DNA from: Pseudomonadota bacterium
Lineage (GTDB): Bacteria; Myxococcota_A; Polyangia; GCA-2747355
Assembly: GCA_016711215.1 (NCBI GenBank)
Contig: JADJTL010000001.1
Location: forward strand, 678,001 to 742,000
Direction: 5' to 3'
Length of the DNA: 64,000 nucleotides
The translations under genes were made by a program, and so were the position numbers. The stretch's first letter is position 1. Every line of letters starts with the position of its first letter. A model generated the notes under the pieces. It did no database searches, had not been told where the DNA came from, and saw only the letters and a program-made list of their open reading frames with translations. Below, piece after piece: positions 28,201-35,313 of this stretch.

Positions 28201-28551
28201 CGCCAGGCCCGTGGTGATGCTGTTCATCGAATTCATCGAATTCATCGAATTCATCGAATTCATCGAATTCATGGCGTTCAGGGCGTTCATGGAATTCATC
28301 GAATTCATGGCGTTCAGGGCGTTCATGGAATTCATCGAATTCATGGCGTTCATGGCGTTCATGGCGTTCATGGCGTTCATGGCGTTCATGGCGTTCATCG
28401 CGTTGGCCGCGTTGGTCGCCGCCCGCGCCGCCACGCCCACCTTCGGCCGCGCCTCATCGAATTGGCCGCTGCAGGCGGCTGCCAGCGTCAGCGCCGAGAG
28501 AGGCAGCCAGCGGAGCGCGCGGAAAGAGCGTCGGTGAGAAAACGTGAGCAT
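22201..28551 (-). CDS. giant surface lipoprotein with N-x-M repeats and four putative beta-propellers
   Basis: A 2116-residue protein. The signal ends in LTLAAAC with Cys27 as lipid site. Residues about 48-111 are about 21 N-x-M/L triplets. An N-terminal domain of unknown type follows to about residue 530. RCC1 repeats, seven by count, fill about 531-885 (each like HTCARRxDGSLWCWGxNxYGQLGDGT). A Cys-rich CGDGVC...CPADC linker follows, then seven more RCC1 repeats at about 933-1288. A Cys-rich block lies at about 1288-1420, seven Ycf48/BNR-like blades (GFAAGDGGVLLKTTDGGxSW) at about 1421-1708, and PQQ-type blades run to the end. It is probably anchored at the cell surface as a binding scaffold. 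The RCC1 blades carry paired cysteines. No catalytic motif was seen. Confidence 0.85.
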   Translation of the reverse strand: MLTFSHRRSFRALRWLPLSALTLAAACSGQFDEARPKVGVAARAATNAANAMNAMNAMNAMNAMNAMNAMNSMNSMNALNAMNSMNSMNALNAMNSMNSMNSMNSMNSMNSITTGLALDAGELRIPSTTLTDLSRYTLAQTELLCPSTRLPHVFDQGTPETEDDIAAHLTVPRWLVLKDEVELVRESCANPVPESCGNGVVDGGEDCDTGIPLGEPGACPAVTVAMDEDFDGDGEFNPGGGVDQNVTYEVLSAIGLACADRGYRPFLLHPVTGPEATANPETFSTYFRYLCLQSWDDTQGKTVYRCGKGMLAAGVSGYAVRDGTLSARPIYLSELSWGGNVWNRHWQFREHHIGSIPEPIAAGQQIGYALDAAWGLNPRETHGGGGSKEPDYLAALALKTATNRTGVVVSPYNRANATGGLSFESSELNQCEPGYHTYPDLASTGALEQGMLLNLSVAGWYQDACGWAHDWALPVLPTQQVGGCQVFDIGAGPLQTRMGLNLGDATARRCPSFATCAPGTSCCVGRFAAGSGYTCAVKSDTTLQCWGYNGYGQLGQVGAGSSIAQPALESADGPPLTGVLDVATGSVHTCARRKDGSLWCWGTNFYGQLGDGTYVEKAYPVQVTGLGTSSAVEQVVATVYHTCARRTDGSLYCWGYNATGQLGDGTTVRRTLPVLVTALGTTVADVAANYAHTCARRQDGSLWCWGANTYGQLGDGTTLDRWSPVPVTALGSAVSEVRAGSYHTCARKIDGSVACWGRNNYGQLGDGTTTDSLGPIAVPTLGNAVAELAVGSHANCALLGDQSLWCWGYGGGYQMGNGAWSDQPTPAPVTALGTTVAEVSLSSHACVRRLDGSLWCWGVNQLAELGDGTVALRSTPVRSVGLSCDCGDGVCSRTEMREGCPADCRQESCGDGRCTGAEDETSCALDCDRPLFAEVATGDRHACARSPDGTLRCWGENAYGQLGGPAPWQSMSPLVVTALGTSTTSIALGGGHSCARLSDGTLWCWGDNYYGQLGDNSTSTRYNGPVRVATLGTNIGQFRTAYAHTCARLTNGRLFCWGSNANGQLGNGTTVRRLTPLRITAVGNSVAEVAVGHYYNVYDSGHTCARRNDGSVACWGDNSAGQLGDGTTMQRLWPVEVTALGTTATQISTRGRHSCALRNDGSLWCWGSNWTGQLGDGTGSNQLLPVRVDALGTAVVSVTTGDLITCALLNDGSQWCWGSNSEGRVGDGTTTNRYSPVPITSMGTTVAEVACSDLHSCARRSDGTIWCWGSNGAGQLGAFGVRGAWSPVAISACGDGVCGLNEAQGGACPADCTTTCGDCVCDGVLEDATSCPADCAPGGLCTPSQCGNARCEADETCSLCPGDCGTCVTTCGKYGCEPGETCSSCAEDCGACAAPACGNASCDAGETCGSCPSDCGACSGTAWGAPSAAISASLQTVTFPLATTVGFAAGTNGTLLKSSDSGASWTALPSGTAATLRALAFLDAQTGLAAGDGGVLLKTTDGGLSWSTLSSGTTASLRAIALLDAQTGFAAGDGGVLLKTSNGGTSWTALTSGTAAALHALRFVDAQTGFAAGDGGVILKTTNGGTSWSMLTSGTPATLRALAFIGPQTGFAAGDNGTIVKTTNGGTSWSTLTSGVHGALHALSFPLGALQGTAVGEGGLVLRTTDGGTTWTQESSGSSDTLLAVTMPADWTMGVAVGASGRVVRRIPPWAPSILYDTEVASLAPPTVLPNTVMSKRVAFAGNNSGWLYALSPTERVPRYSPARLADAMQGRSPVGKLPGDSFNTLYAATASGLGYALNADTGALRWTTDGDSGLAGDQPLGAALVAAPVVSPSRNLAFFATRNLSGAQNRVFAFDAKTGACRWVLNGTCVGSTGALNVGQISGSPVHDAVARMLFITSTSLSGGDTLWAVDAGDATPGTLSWSRNLGDSDASPSFAEATRTSLYVGTNNGRLHRVRAADGVSCWSTTGSGCTAFGGSEQAFCTATDALGTSCAVGSAIASGVVVLWSGSHLGRLLFATADGHLRLLNADGSLVWKTADPIPGASLPLAIPERDSLFVGGSDGQLRELSLSTGAVLASQTVGSGSASVGSPTYDTRALMLYVGTSTGTLFRFNLAP
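28222..28407. repeat. 9-bp coding tandem repeat (N-x-M tract)
   Basis: About 21 copies of a 9-bp unit, CATCGAATT or CATGGCGTT on the plus strand, encode Asn-Ser-Met and Asn-Ala-Met on the minus strand. A 36-bp higher-order block (NSM NSM NAL NAM) occurs twice. Units keep the reading frame, so copy changes alter length and not expression. Confidence 0.85.
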
Positions 28552-28815
28552 GGTTGCACCTCGGTTAATAGACTGTAAGCGTCAGGCTTTGCCGGTGGCA
28601 AGAATAAATTGACAGCCGGATTACAGTATAAGAAATGATAGCGGATTTCTTCCGCCGTGGTCGCGCGGGAGGGCGCCGAGGAAGTCAGCCGATCAGCGGA
28701 AGGCCCTCGGTCGAGAATCCAGCGCTGCGCAGGGGCATATCAGGCGCGTCACAGTCAAACTGTCGTGGGTCGCAGGTCCGGCAGCGCGGGCCCGTCGGGG
28801 CGATCCTGACCGCCC
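28552..28815. promoter_or_regulatory. AT-enriched leader of the giant lipoprotein gene
   Basis: About 90 nt next to the start codon are clearly AT-richer than the surroundings. On the minus strand TATACT (28630-28625) could be a -10 element, but no good -35 is seen at 16-17 nt. GAGG lies just upstream of the ATG. No gene was recognised in the remainder. Confidence 0.3.
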
Positions 28816-31167
28816 TCAGAAGCTGGGTTCGGCGGCGTAGCTCCGGTCGAGGTGGTTGGGGACGACGACGCCGGCCGCGCCGCAGTAGGTGCGGCGATAG
28901 GCGGCGAGCAGGACCACGAGCTTCTTGGCGTAGCCGCGCGATTCGCGGAAGGGGATCTCCTCGACGAACTGGTCCATCGCGGCCAACGAGCCGCGCCAGT
29001 CGAGCCAGGCCGCGACGTTGCTGGGCCCGCCATTGTAGGCGGCGGCGACCAGCGGCAGCTGGCCGTGGAACTTGTCGATCAGCGCGCGCAGGTAGCGCGT
29101 GCCGAGCGCGATGTTGAGCTGTGGCTCGAAGACCGCGCGCGCATCGTCGAGCGCGATCTTGTGGGCGCTGGCTAGGCGTGCGGCGGTGCGCGGCATCAGC
29201 TGCATCAGACCCGCGGCGCCGACGGGCGACAGCGCATCCGGCCGAAAGGCGCTCTCCTTGTGGATGATCGCCCAGATCAGCAGCGGATCGACCCCCTCCG
29301 CCGCGGCGGCCCGCTGCACGAGCGCCTCGTAGCGCCGCGGAAAGCGAAGCTGCGCGGAGGCGCCGTCCGGGCCGGGGGGGGCGAGGCGAGCGGCGAGGAA
29401 ATCGAGGTTGCCGATGGCGGCGAGCAGGGTGCCGAGCTCCGCGCCGAGGGTGTTGGCGGCGCGACGGAGCTCGAGGCCTCGTGCTCCCCAAAGGGGTGAG
29501 ACGGGCTGCCCTGCGCCGCGCCAATAGCGCAGGGCCGGTCTGCGGACGGCGTAGGCCCGGCTCCCGCGGCCCTGGAGGGTCAGGCCGTACTGGAGCGCCG
29601 TCAGCAGCAGCTCGTGGCGCGCGTCCCCTTCGAGGCCCGCGCGCCACAGCAGGCGCGCGCGTTCGAGGCGCGGGAGCTGGGTGCCCCAGCGCGCAGCAGC
29701 CGCGTCGAGCAGCTCCGCGCGCGCGGTGCGTGTCCGCGTTGGGGCCGCCACGAGAACCTTGCAGTCCGGGGGCCTGAGCGGGAACTGAGCGAGCTCGCTG
29801 AGCCGCGAGAGCGCGAGCTGACCGTAATAGCTGCCGGGCAGCTCCGCCCATAGCTCGCGATAGATCGCGGTCGCCTGCTCGTGCTGGTCGAGCGCGGCAT
29901 GCGCTCGAGCCTGCCAGTAGCGAGCGAAGGGTCGCTCGTCGTCGGCGGCCTCGAGGGTCTGCAAGCGCGCAATCGCCTGGCTCAGCGCGCCAGCGCGATA
30001 GGTCAGCCACGCCAGCCGGCGTTGGTGATCGCGGAGCGCGCGCCGTGCCGGCGCACGTCGCTCCCAGGCGCGTTCATAGTAGTCCAGGGCCTCCTGGTAG
30101 CGGCCATGGCGCGCGAAAAGCGCAGAGAGCTCGCGCTGCCCCGCGCGGCCGGCCTGTGTGCTGGCCAGGCGCGGCTGGCTGGCCAGGTCGCCGTAGAGGG
30201 CGAGGGCCTCGTCGAGGCGCCCGAGGCGCGCGAGGCAATCGGCGAGCAAGCGCCGCAGCCGGGGACGCCCGAGCGCCGGGGCTTGACCCAGCAGGCCCGT
30301 GAAGAGCGCGGCCGCCTCGAGCAAACGCCCGGCCTGCCGCAGCGTGCTCGCGATGGCATCGTCGATCCGCGCGGCCGCCTGGGGCCAGCTCGCCCGCGCC
30401 GACTCCAGCTCGCGCAGGGCGTCGTCGTAGCGCTTGTGTCGTCGCAAACGCTGGCTGCGGAGCAGGTGCTCGTGCAGGCTGGGCGTCGGCACGAGCGCGG
30501 GTTGGACGCGCTGCAGCGCGTCGAGCTCAGCCTCGCTTTCGGCGGCCGCGGCGCTCTCGGGCCAGTCCCGCCAGACCTGGCGCAGCCGCGTCGCCGCCGC
30601 GCGGCGCTGGCCGGTCGCGAGCTCGTTGCGCGCCATCGCCAGCTCGAGCGCGGCGCGCTGCGGATGTTGGGGATCGCTGCGCAGCAGCAGCGCGCGGAGC
30701 AGCAAGGCCGCGCGTTGACGGCCGAGCTGGGTCAGCAGCTCCGCCCGACGGAGCAGCGCCCGGTCGACCATGCGGCTCCCGGGCAAGGCGCTCGCGCGCG
30801 CAAAGGCCTGCTGGGCGGCCTCGAGCTCAGCGCTCGCCGCGAAGGCCTCGCCCTGCCAGAAGGCGACCACGTCGGCCACGGCAGGCAGCGCGGCCTCGAG
30901 GCCGGCGAGCGCCGTGCTGGCCTCGGCAGCGCGACCGAGCTGCAGCAGGGCCTGGGCGCGCAAGAGGCGGGCCTCGGGGCTCTCGACCTCGTGGGGCAGC
31001 AGCTCGAGCACCCGCTGATAGGCGCGCTGGAGCAGGGCCTGGGCGGCAGCATCGAGCGGCGACGCGCGGCCGGAACCCGGCGCCAGCGTGAGGGCGCAGG
31101 CGCAGAGGACGCAGGTCACGGCCCGATGGCGTGCACGTCGGCCTTCAGCAGTGCGGGTGCGACTCAC
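28816..31167 (-). CDS. soluble lytic murein transglycosylase with TPR-like domain
   Basis: A 783-residue secreted enzyme cleaving peptidoglycan glycan strands. It starts at GTG 31167 with a signal peptide (VTCVLCACALTLAPGSGRAS). Residues about 45-600 are helical TPR-like repeats (AALFTGLLGQ, DEALALYGDLASQP, YQEALDYYERAWE) forming a Slt70-like ring. The catalytic SLT domain (about 620-760) has WAIIHKESAFRPDALSPVGA with the catalytic Glu, AGLMQLMP, and VAAAYNGGPSNV. The length exceeds E. coli Slt70. It is followed on the same strand by the giant lipoprotein and preceded by ccmE. Confidence 0.9.
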   Translation of the reverse strand: MSRTRTAEGRRARHRAVTCVLCACALTLAPGSGRASPLDAAAQALLQRAYQRVLELLPHEVESPEARLLRAQALLQLGRAAEASTALAGLEAALPAVADVVAFWQGEAFAASAELEAAQQAFARASALPGSRMVDRALLRRAELLTQLGRQRAALLLRALLLRSDPQHPQRAALELAMARNELATGQRRAAATRLRQVWRDWPESAAAAESEAELDALQRVQPALVPTPSLHEHLLRSQRLRRHKRYDDALRELESARASWPQAAARIDDAIASTLRQAGRLLEAAALFTGLLGQAPALGRPRLRRLLADCLARLGRLDEALALYGDLASQPRLASTQAGRAGQRELSALFARHGRYQEALDYYERAWERRAPARRALRDHQRRLAWLTYRAGALSQAIARLQTLEAADDERPFARYWQARAHAALDQHEQATAIYRELWAELPGSYYGQLALSRLSELAQFPLRPPDCKVLVAAPTRTRTARAELLDAAAARWGTQLPRLERARLLWRAGLEGDARHELLLTALQYGLTLQGRGSRAYAVRRPALRYWRGAGQPVSPLWGARGLELRRAANTLGAELGTLLAAIGNLDFLAARLAPPGPDGASAQLRFPRRYEALVQRAAAAEGVDPLLIWAIIHKESAFRPDALSPVGAAGLMQLMPRTAARLASAHKIALDDARAVFEPQLNIALGTRYLRALIDKFHGQLPLVAAAYNGGPSNVAAWLDWRGSLAAMDQFVEEIPFRESRGYAKKLVVLLAAYRRTYCGAAGVVVPNHLDRSYAAEPSF

Positions 31168-31240
31168 GTTTCACGCGGCCGCGGCGGGCGAGGGACCTGC
31201 AGTCGCTGGCGCAAGGGGGCCGTGGGCGCCTGGCTCGGCC

Positions 31241-31726
31241 TTAGGTCCGGCCGACGGAGCGACGGGACAGCACCTGCGGCTTGACCTCGTCGCCGCAGCC
31301 GCTCAGGCGCTGCTTCTCGTCGTATTTGGAAGGGCACTTGGCCGTGACCGTGTCGGCGGCGAAGCGCCCACTCGGCAGCAGCTGCCCCTTGACGACGACC
31401 TCGGCGCAGTCCTTGAACGTATCGGGAACGAGCCCGCGATAGGAGACCTCGAGCCACTGCCCGCGGCTGTGCACGGCGAAGCGGTGGTCGAGCGTGCCCG
31501 GCTTCTTCTGAATCGTGCCGGCGACGACGTTGCCATGGACTCGCAGGCGGCGGCCCAGCCAGCGCTGCGGTTGGACAGTGACCTCGTCGACGTTCTTGAA
31601 GTACTCGAGCGCGCTGCCACCGCTGACCGAGCTGAAGACCAAGAAGAGGACGGCGGCGCTGATGACCCCGCCCGACACCAACATCAGCACGAGCGTGCGG
31701 CGACGAGAACCGTTGATGGACATCAT
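31241..31726 (-). CDS. ccmE: CcmE-like haem chaperone, CXXXY type
   Basis: A 161-residue membrane-anchored periplasmic haem carrier for cytochrome c maturation (system I). One N-terminal helix (about 11-32, TLVLMLVSGGVISAAVLFLV) precedes an OB-fold beta barrel (VTVQPQRWLGRRLRVHGNVV, VSYRGLVPDTFKDCAEVVVK). The haem-attachment site reads CPSKY: the usual HxxxY His is replaced by Cys, as in CXXXY CcmE variants known from some deltaproteobacteria and archaea. The tail is short with one more Cys (SGCGDE). Two Met codons open the frame. No other ccm genes are in the window. Confidence 0.85.
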   Translation of the reverse strand: MMSINGSRRRTLVLMLVSGGVISAAVLFLVFSSVSGGSALEYFKNVDEVTVQPQRWLGRRLRVHGNVVAGTIQKKPGTLDHRFAVHSRGQWLEVSYRGLVPDTFKDCAEVVVKGQLLPSGRFAADTVTAKCPSKYDEKQRLSGCGDEVKPQVLSRRSVGRT

Positions 31727-31791
31727 GCCGGCAATCTAGCCGCACTCTGGCCTTCCGGCAACCATCGCCAAGCGATCCTCCAGCGCCGCGC

Positions 31792-32910
31792 TCAGCCGAG
31801 CGGGAGCGAGATGCGAACGCAGCGTCCGGCGCCGCGCGCCGGCAGACCGAGCTCAACCGTGGCGGCCAGCGGCAGGAGCGCGTACCGCGCGGCCAGCAGG
31901 CTCAAGGCCAGCGGCTGCCAGTCGGCCTCCAGGGTCGCGGTGGGGTCCGCGAGCGCGCGCCGAACGTCGGGCGGCACGGGCGCGGCGACGTCGCTGATCA
32001 TCAGCACGACCTCGCCTCCGTCGAGGCGCGCCTCGACGGTAATCGTGGCGCCCGGCGGGCTGGAAAGGACCGCGTTCGCCAGCAAGGTCGTCAGCGCCCC
32101 GCGCAGCTGGCCCGGGTGCGCGCGGACCTGCAGCGCCAGCGGGATCCCCAGCTCGAACTGCACATGGTGGCGCGCCGCCTCGCCCGCCAGCTCGTTGACC
32201 GCGGCGCGCACCGTATCCAGCAGGGCCAGGGGCTGCCCCGCGACCCCTCGCAGCGCGCTGCATGCCACGACGGCCCGCAGCCGTTCCTGCGCGCCCAGCA
32301 GCTCGCGCTGCAGCTCGGCCTGCAGGTGCTGGGGCGGCGGCCGCTGGTCGAGGGTCGCGAGCGCCGCTTCCAGGCTGCGCTCCAGCGCTGGCAGGGCCTC
32401 GGTGCAGGCGGCGCCGAGCGACGCGAGCTGGTGCAGGGCCGGACCGAACCAGCGGATCCGCGAGCGGGGAGAGAGCGTCCCGGCGGCGTCCACTCGCGGG
32501 CGCAGCTCGTGGTGGGCCGAGGTCGTGCGTCGCCGTGTATTGCGGGCGTCGCCGAGCGTGACCCCGTCCTCGCCCGGCGCCACCTGCGTCGGCGTGGCGG
32601 CGAGGGCTCGCGAGGATTGTTCGAGCCTCAGCGCGAGGCTCAGGCCGAAGACCACCAGATCGCCCGTCTTGAGCTGCGCGGTCGTGATCCGCCGCGAGTT
32701 GACGAAGGTGCCGTGCCGGCTGCCGAGATCCTGCAGGTGTACGACGCCCTGCTCGCAGTGAATGGCGGCGTGCTCGCGCGAGACCGTGGGCTCGGCCAGG
32801 ACGATCTCCGCCTCCTGGGCGCGGCCGATCACCTGCCGATGAACTGCGATCGGGAAATGGGGTCCGCTCGGGCCACCGAGCACGGGCGTGAGGTAGTAGT
32901 AGAGGCCCAC
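31792..32910 (-). CDS. FHA protein with degenerate histidine-kinase ATPase domain
   Basis: A 372-residue cytoplasmic protein. The N-terminal FHA domain (about 20-95) has GRAQEAEIVLAEPTVSREHA and GSRHGTFVNSRRI, the phosphothreonine-binding motifs. The C-terminal half resembles a HATPase: an N-box-like LLANAVLSSPPGATITVEAR is present. The DxGxG motif, however, reads SDVAAPV and the GxGLGL segment lacks its glycines (WQPLALSLLAARYALLPL), and no H-box was found. It is probably a pseudo-kinase adaptor that reads phosphorylated partners. It lies 6 nt after the response regulator, as third gene of the signalling operon. Confidence 0.75.
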   Translation of the reverse strand: MGLYYYLTPVLGGPSGPHFPIAVHRQVIGRAQEAEIVLAEPTVSREHAAIHCEQGVVHLQDLGSRHGTFVNSRRITTAQLKTGDLVVFGLSLALRLEQSSRALAATPTQVAPGEDGVTLGDARNTRRRTTSAHHELRPRVDAAGTLSPRSRIRWFGPALHQLASLGAACTEALPALERSLEAALATLDQRPPPQHLQAELQRELLGAQERLRAVVACSALRGVAGQPLALLDTVRAAVNELAGEAARHHVQFELGIPLALQVRAHPGQLRGALTTLLANAVLSSPPGATITVEARLDGGEVVLMISDVAAPVPPDVRRALADPTATLEADWQPLALSLLAARYALLPLAATVELGLPARGAGRCVRISLPLG

Positions 32911-32916
32911 GCTCGC

Positions 32917-33684
32917 CTAGCCGTCCCGCTGCGACAGTCCGGCGTTCGCTTCGTCCATCCGGCGCGCGCCTTCCATCAGCAGCTCGGTCGTTGCCAGACC
33001 GACCGCGTCCTCCATTTCGACCTCGAGCGCGGTGTACTCGAAGGTCCCGTCGTTCCAGCCGAGCATCGCGAAGACCGCCTCGCCGCCGACCTCGGTCGCG
33101 GGGGCGGCGAGCTGCGCGCCGATGACCTTGCCACCGCGGAGAAAGATACGCCCGACCGTGCCGTCGTCTGCCGTCAGCACGAGCACCCCAGACTTGCGCT
33201 CCAGATCGAGGATCGTCAGCAGCGCGCTGGTCCCGAGCTGCGCGAGCTTGCCGTGCAGCGCGACGTTCGGCGCGCTGTGTTGCCCAAGATCGTGGGCGAT
33301 GCGTCCCATGCGCTCGACGCCGCGCAGGGTGCGCTCGATGCGCAGGTTGAGCTCCTCGAAGCGAAAGGGCTTAGCGAGGTAGTCGTCGGCGCCGAGCTGA
33401 AAGCCGCGAATGCGGTCGTCGGCGCTATCCAAAGCGGTCAGAAAGATCACGGGAATCAGCGCCGTCTTGGGCTGGCTGCGGAGCTGCCGTACGAAGGTCC
33501 AGCCGTCCATGCCCTCCATCATCACGTCAGTGACGATCAGCTCCGGTTCGAAGCGCCCGGCGGCGACGAGCCCCTTGGCGCCATTCTCGGCCAGCTCGAC
33601 CGCGTGGCCGCCCTGGCGCAGCATCGTCGCCACCATCGTCCGGATCCAGGGGTCGTCGTCGACGACCAGAACGCGTGAAGCCAT
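32917..33684 (-). CDS. response regulator with PATAN (DUF4388) output domain
   Basis: A 255-residue protein. The receiver domain (1 to about 122) has VVDDDPW, phospho-Asp in LIVTDVMMEGMDGW, Thr in VIFLTALD, and Lys in DDYLAKPFRFEEL. The C-terminal domain (about 145-235) resembles PATAN/DUF4388 (LAQLGTSALLTILDLERKSG, GRIFLRGGKVIGAQ), which usually mediates protein contacts in signalling and motility. It has no DNA-binding domain. It lies 4 nt after the FHA-sigma54 gene and 6 nt before the FHA pseudo-kinase gene. Confidence 0.82.
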   Translation of the reverse strand: MASRVLVVDDDPWIRTMVATMLRQGGHAVELAENGAKGLVAAGRFEPELIVTDVMMEGMDGWTFVRQLRSQPKTALIPVIFLTALDSADDRIRGFQLGADDYLAKPFRFEELNLRIERTLRGVERMGRIAHDLGQHSAPNVALHGKLAQLGTSALLTILDLERKSGVLVLTADDGTVGRIFLRGGKVIGAQLAAPATEVGGEAVFAMLGWNDGTFEYTALEVEMEDAVGLATTELLMEGARRMDEANAGLSQRDG

Positions 33685-33688
33685 GGCG

Positions 33689-35092
<1,404 letters not shown>

Positions 35093-35313
35093 GGCGCTTC
35101 CTGCGCGGCGTGAGCCGCCCCGCGCCCCCTCGGGCGGCGAGCGGCCACCGCGCGCGACGGTGGGGTCAACGGGCCGCATTGTAGCGGGGAGGCCGGCGCG
35201 AAGTCACGGGCCAAGCGCGACCAAGGGCCGCGATCGCGGTACCCGGGGGGCCTGGGTCGCGAGGCCCAAGGCTCGGCAAGGTGCCTGCTCGCCCCGAGGC
35301 CGACGCGCTCAGC

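Noticed and set aside
28222..28407. CRISPR array
   Set aside because: Units are 9 bp with no spacers and encode the N-x-M tract in frame.
22483..28578. Several long plus-strand open frames opposite the giant lipoprotein
   Set aside because: They are antisense shadows of GC-rich repeats, with Arg/Ala/Val-rich low-complexity translations and no domain.
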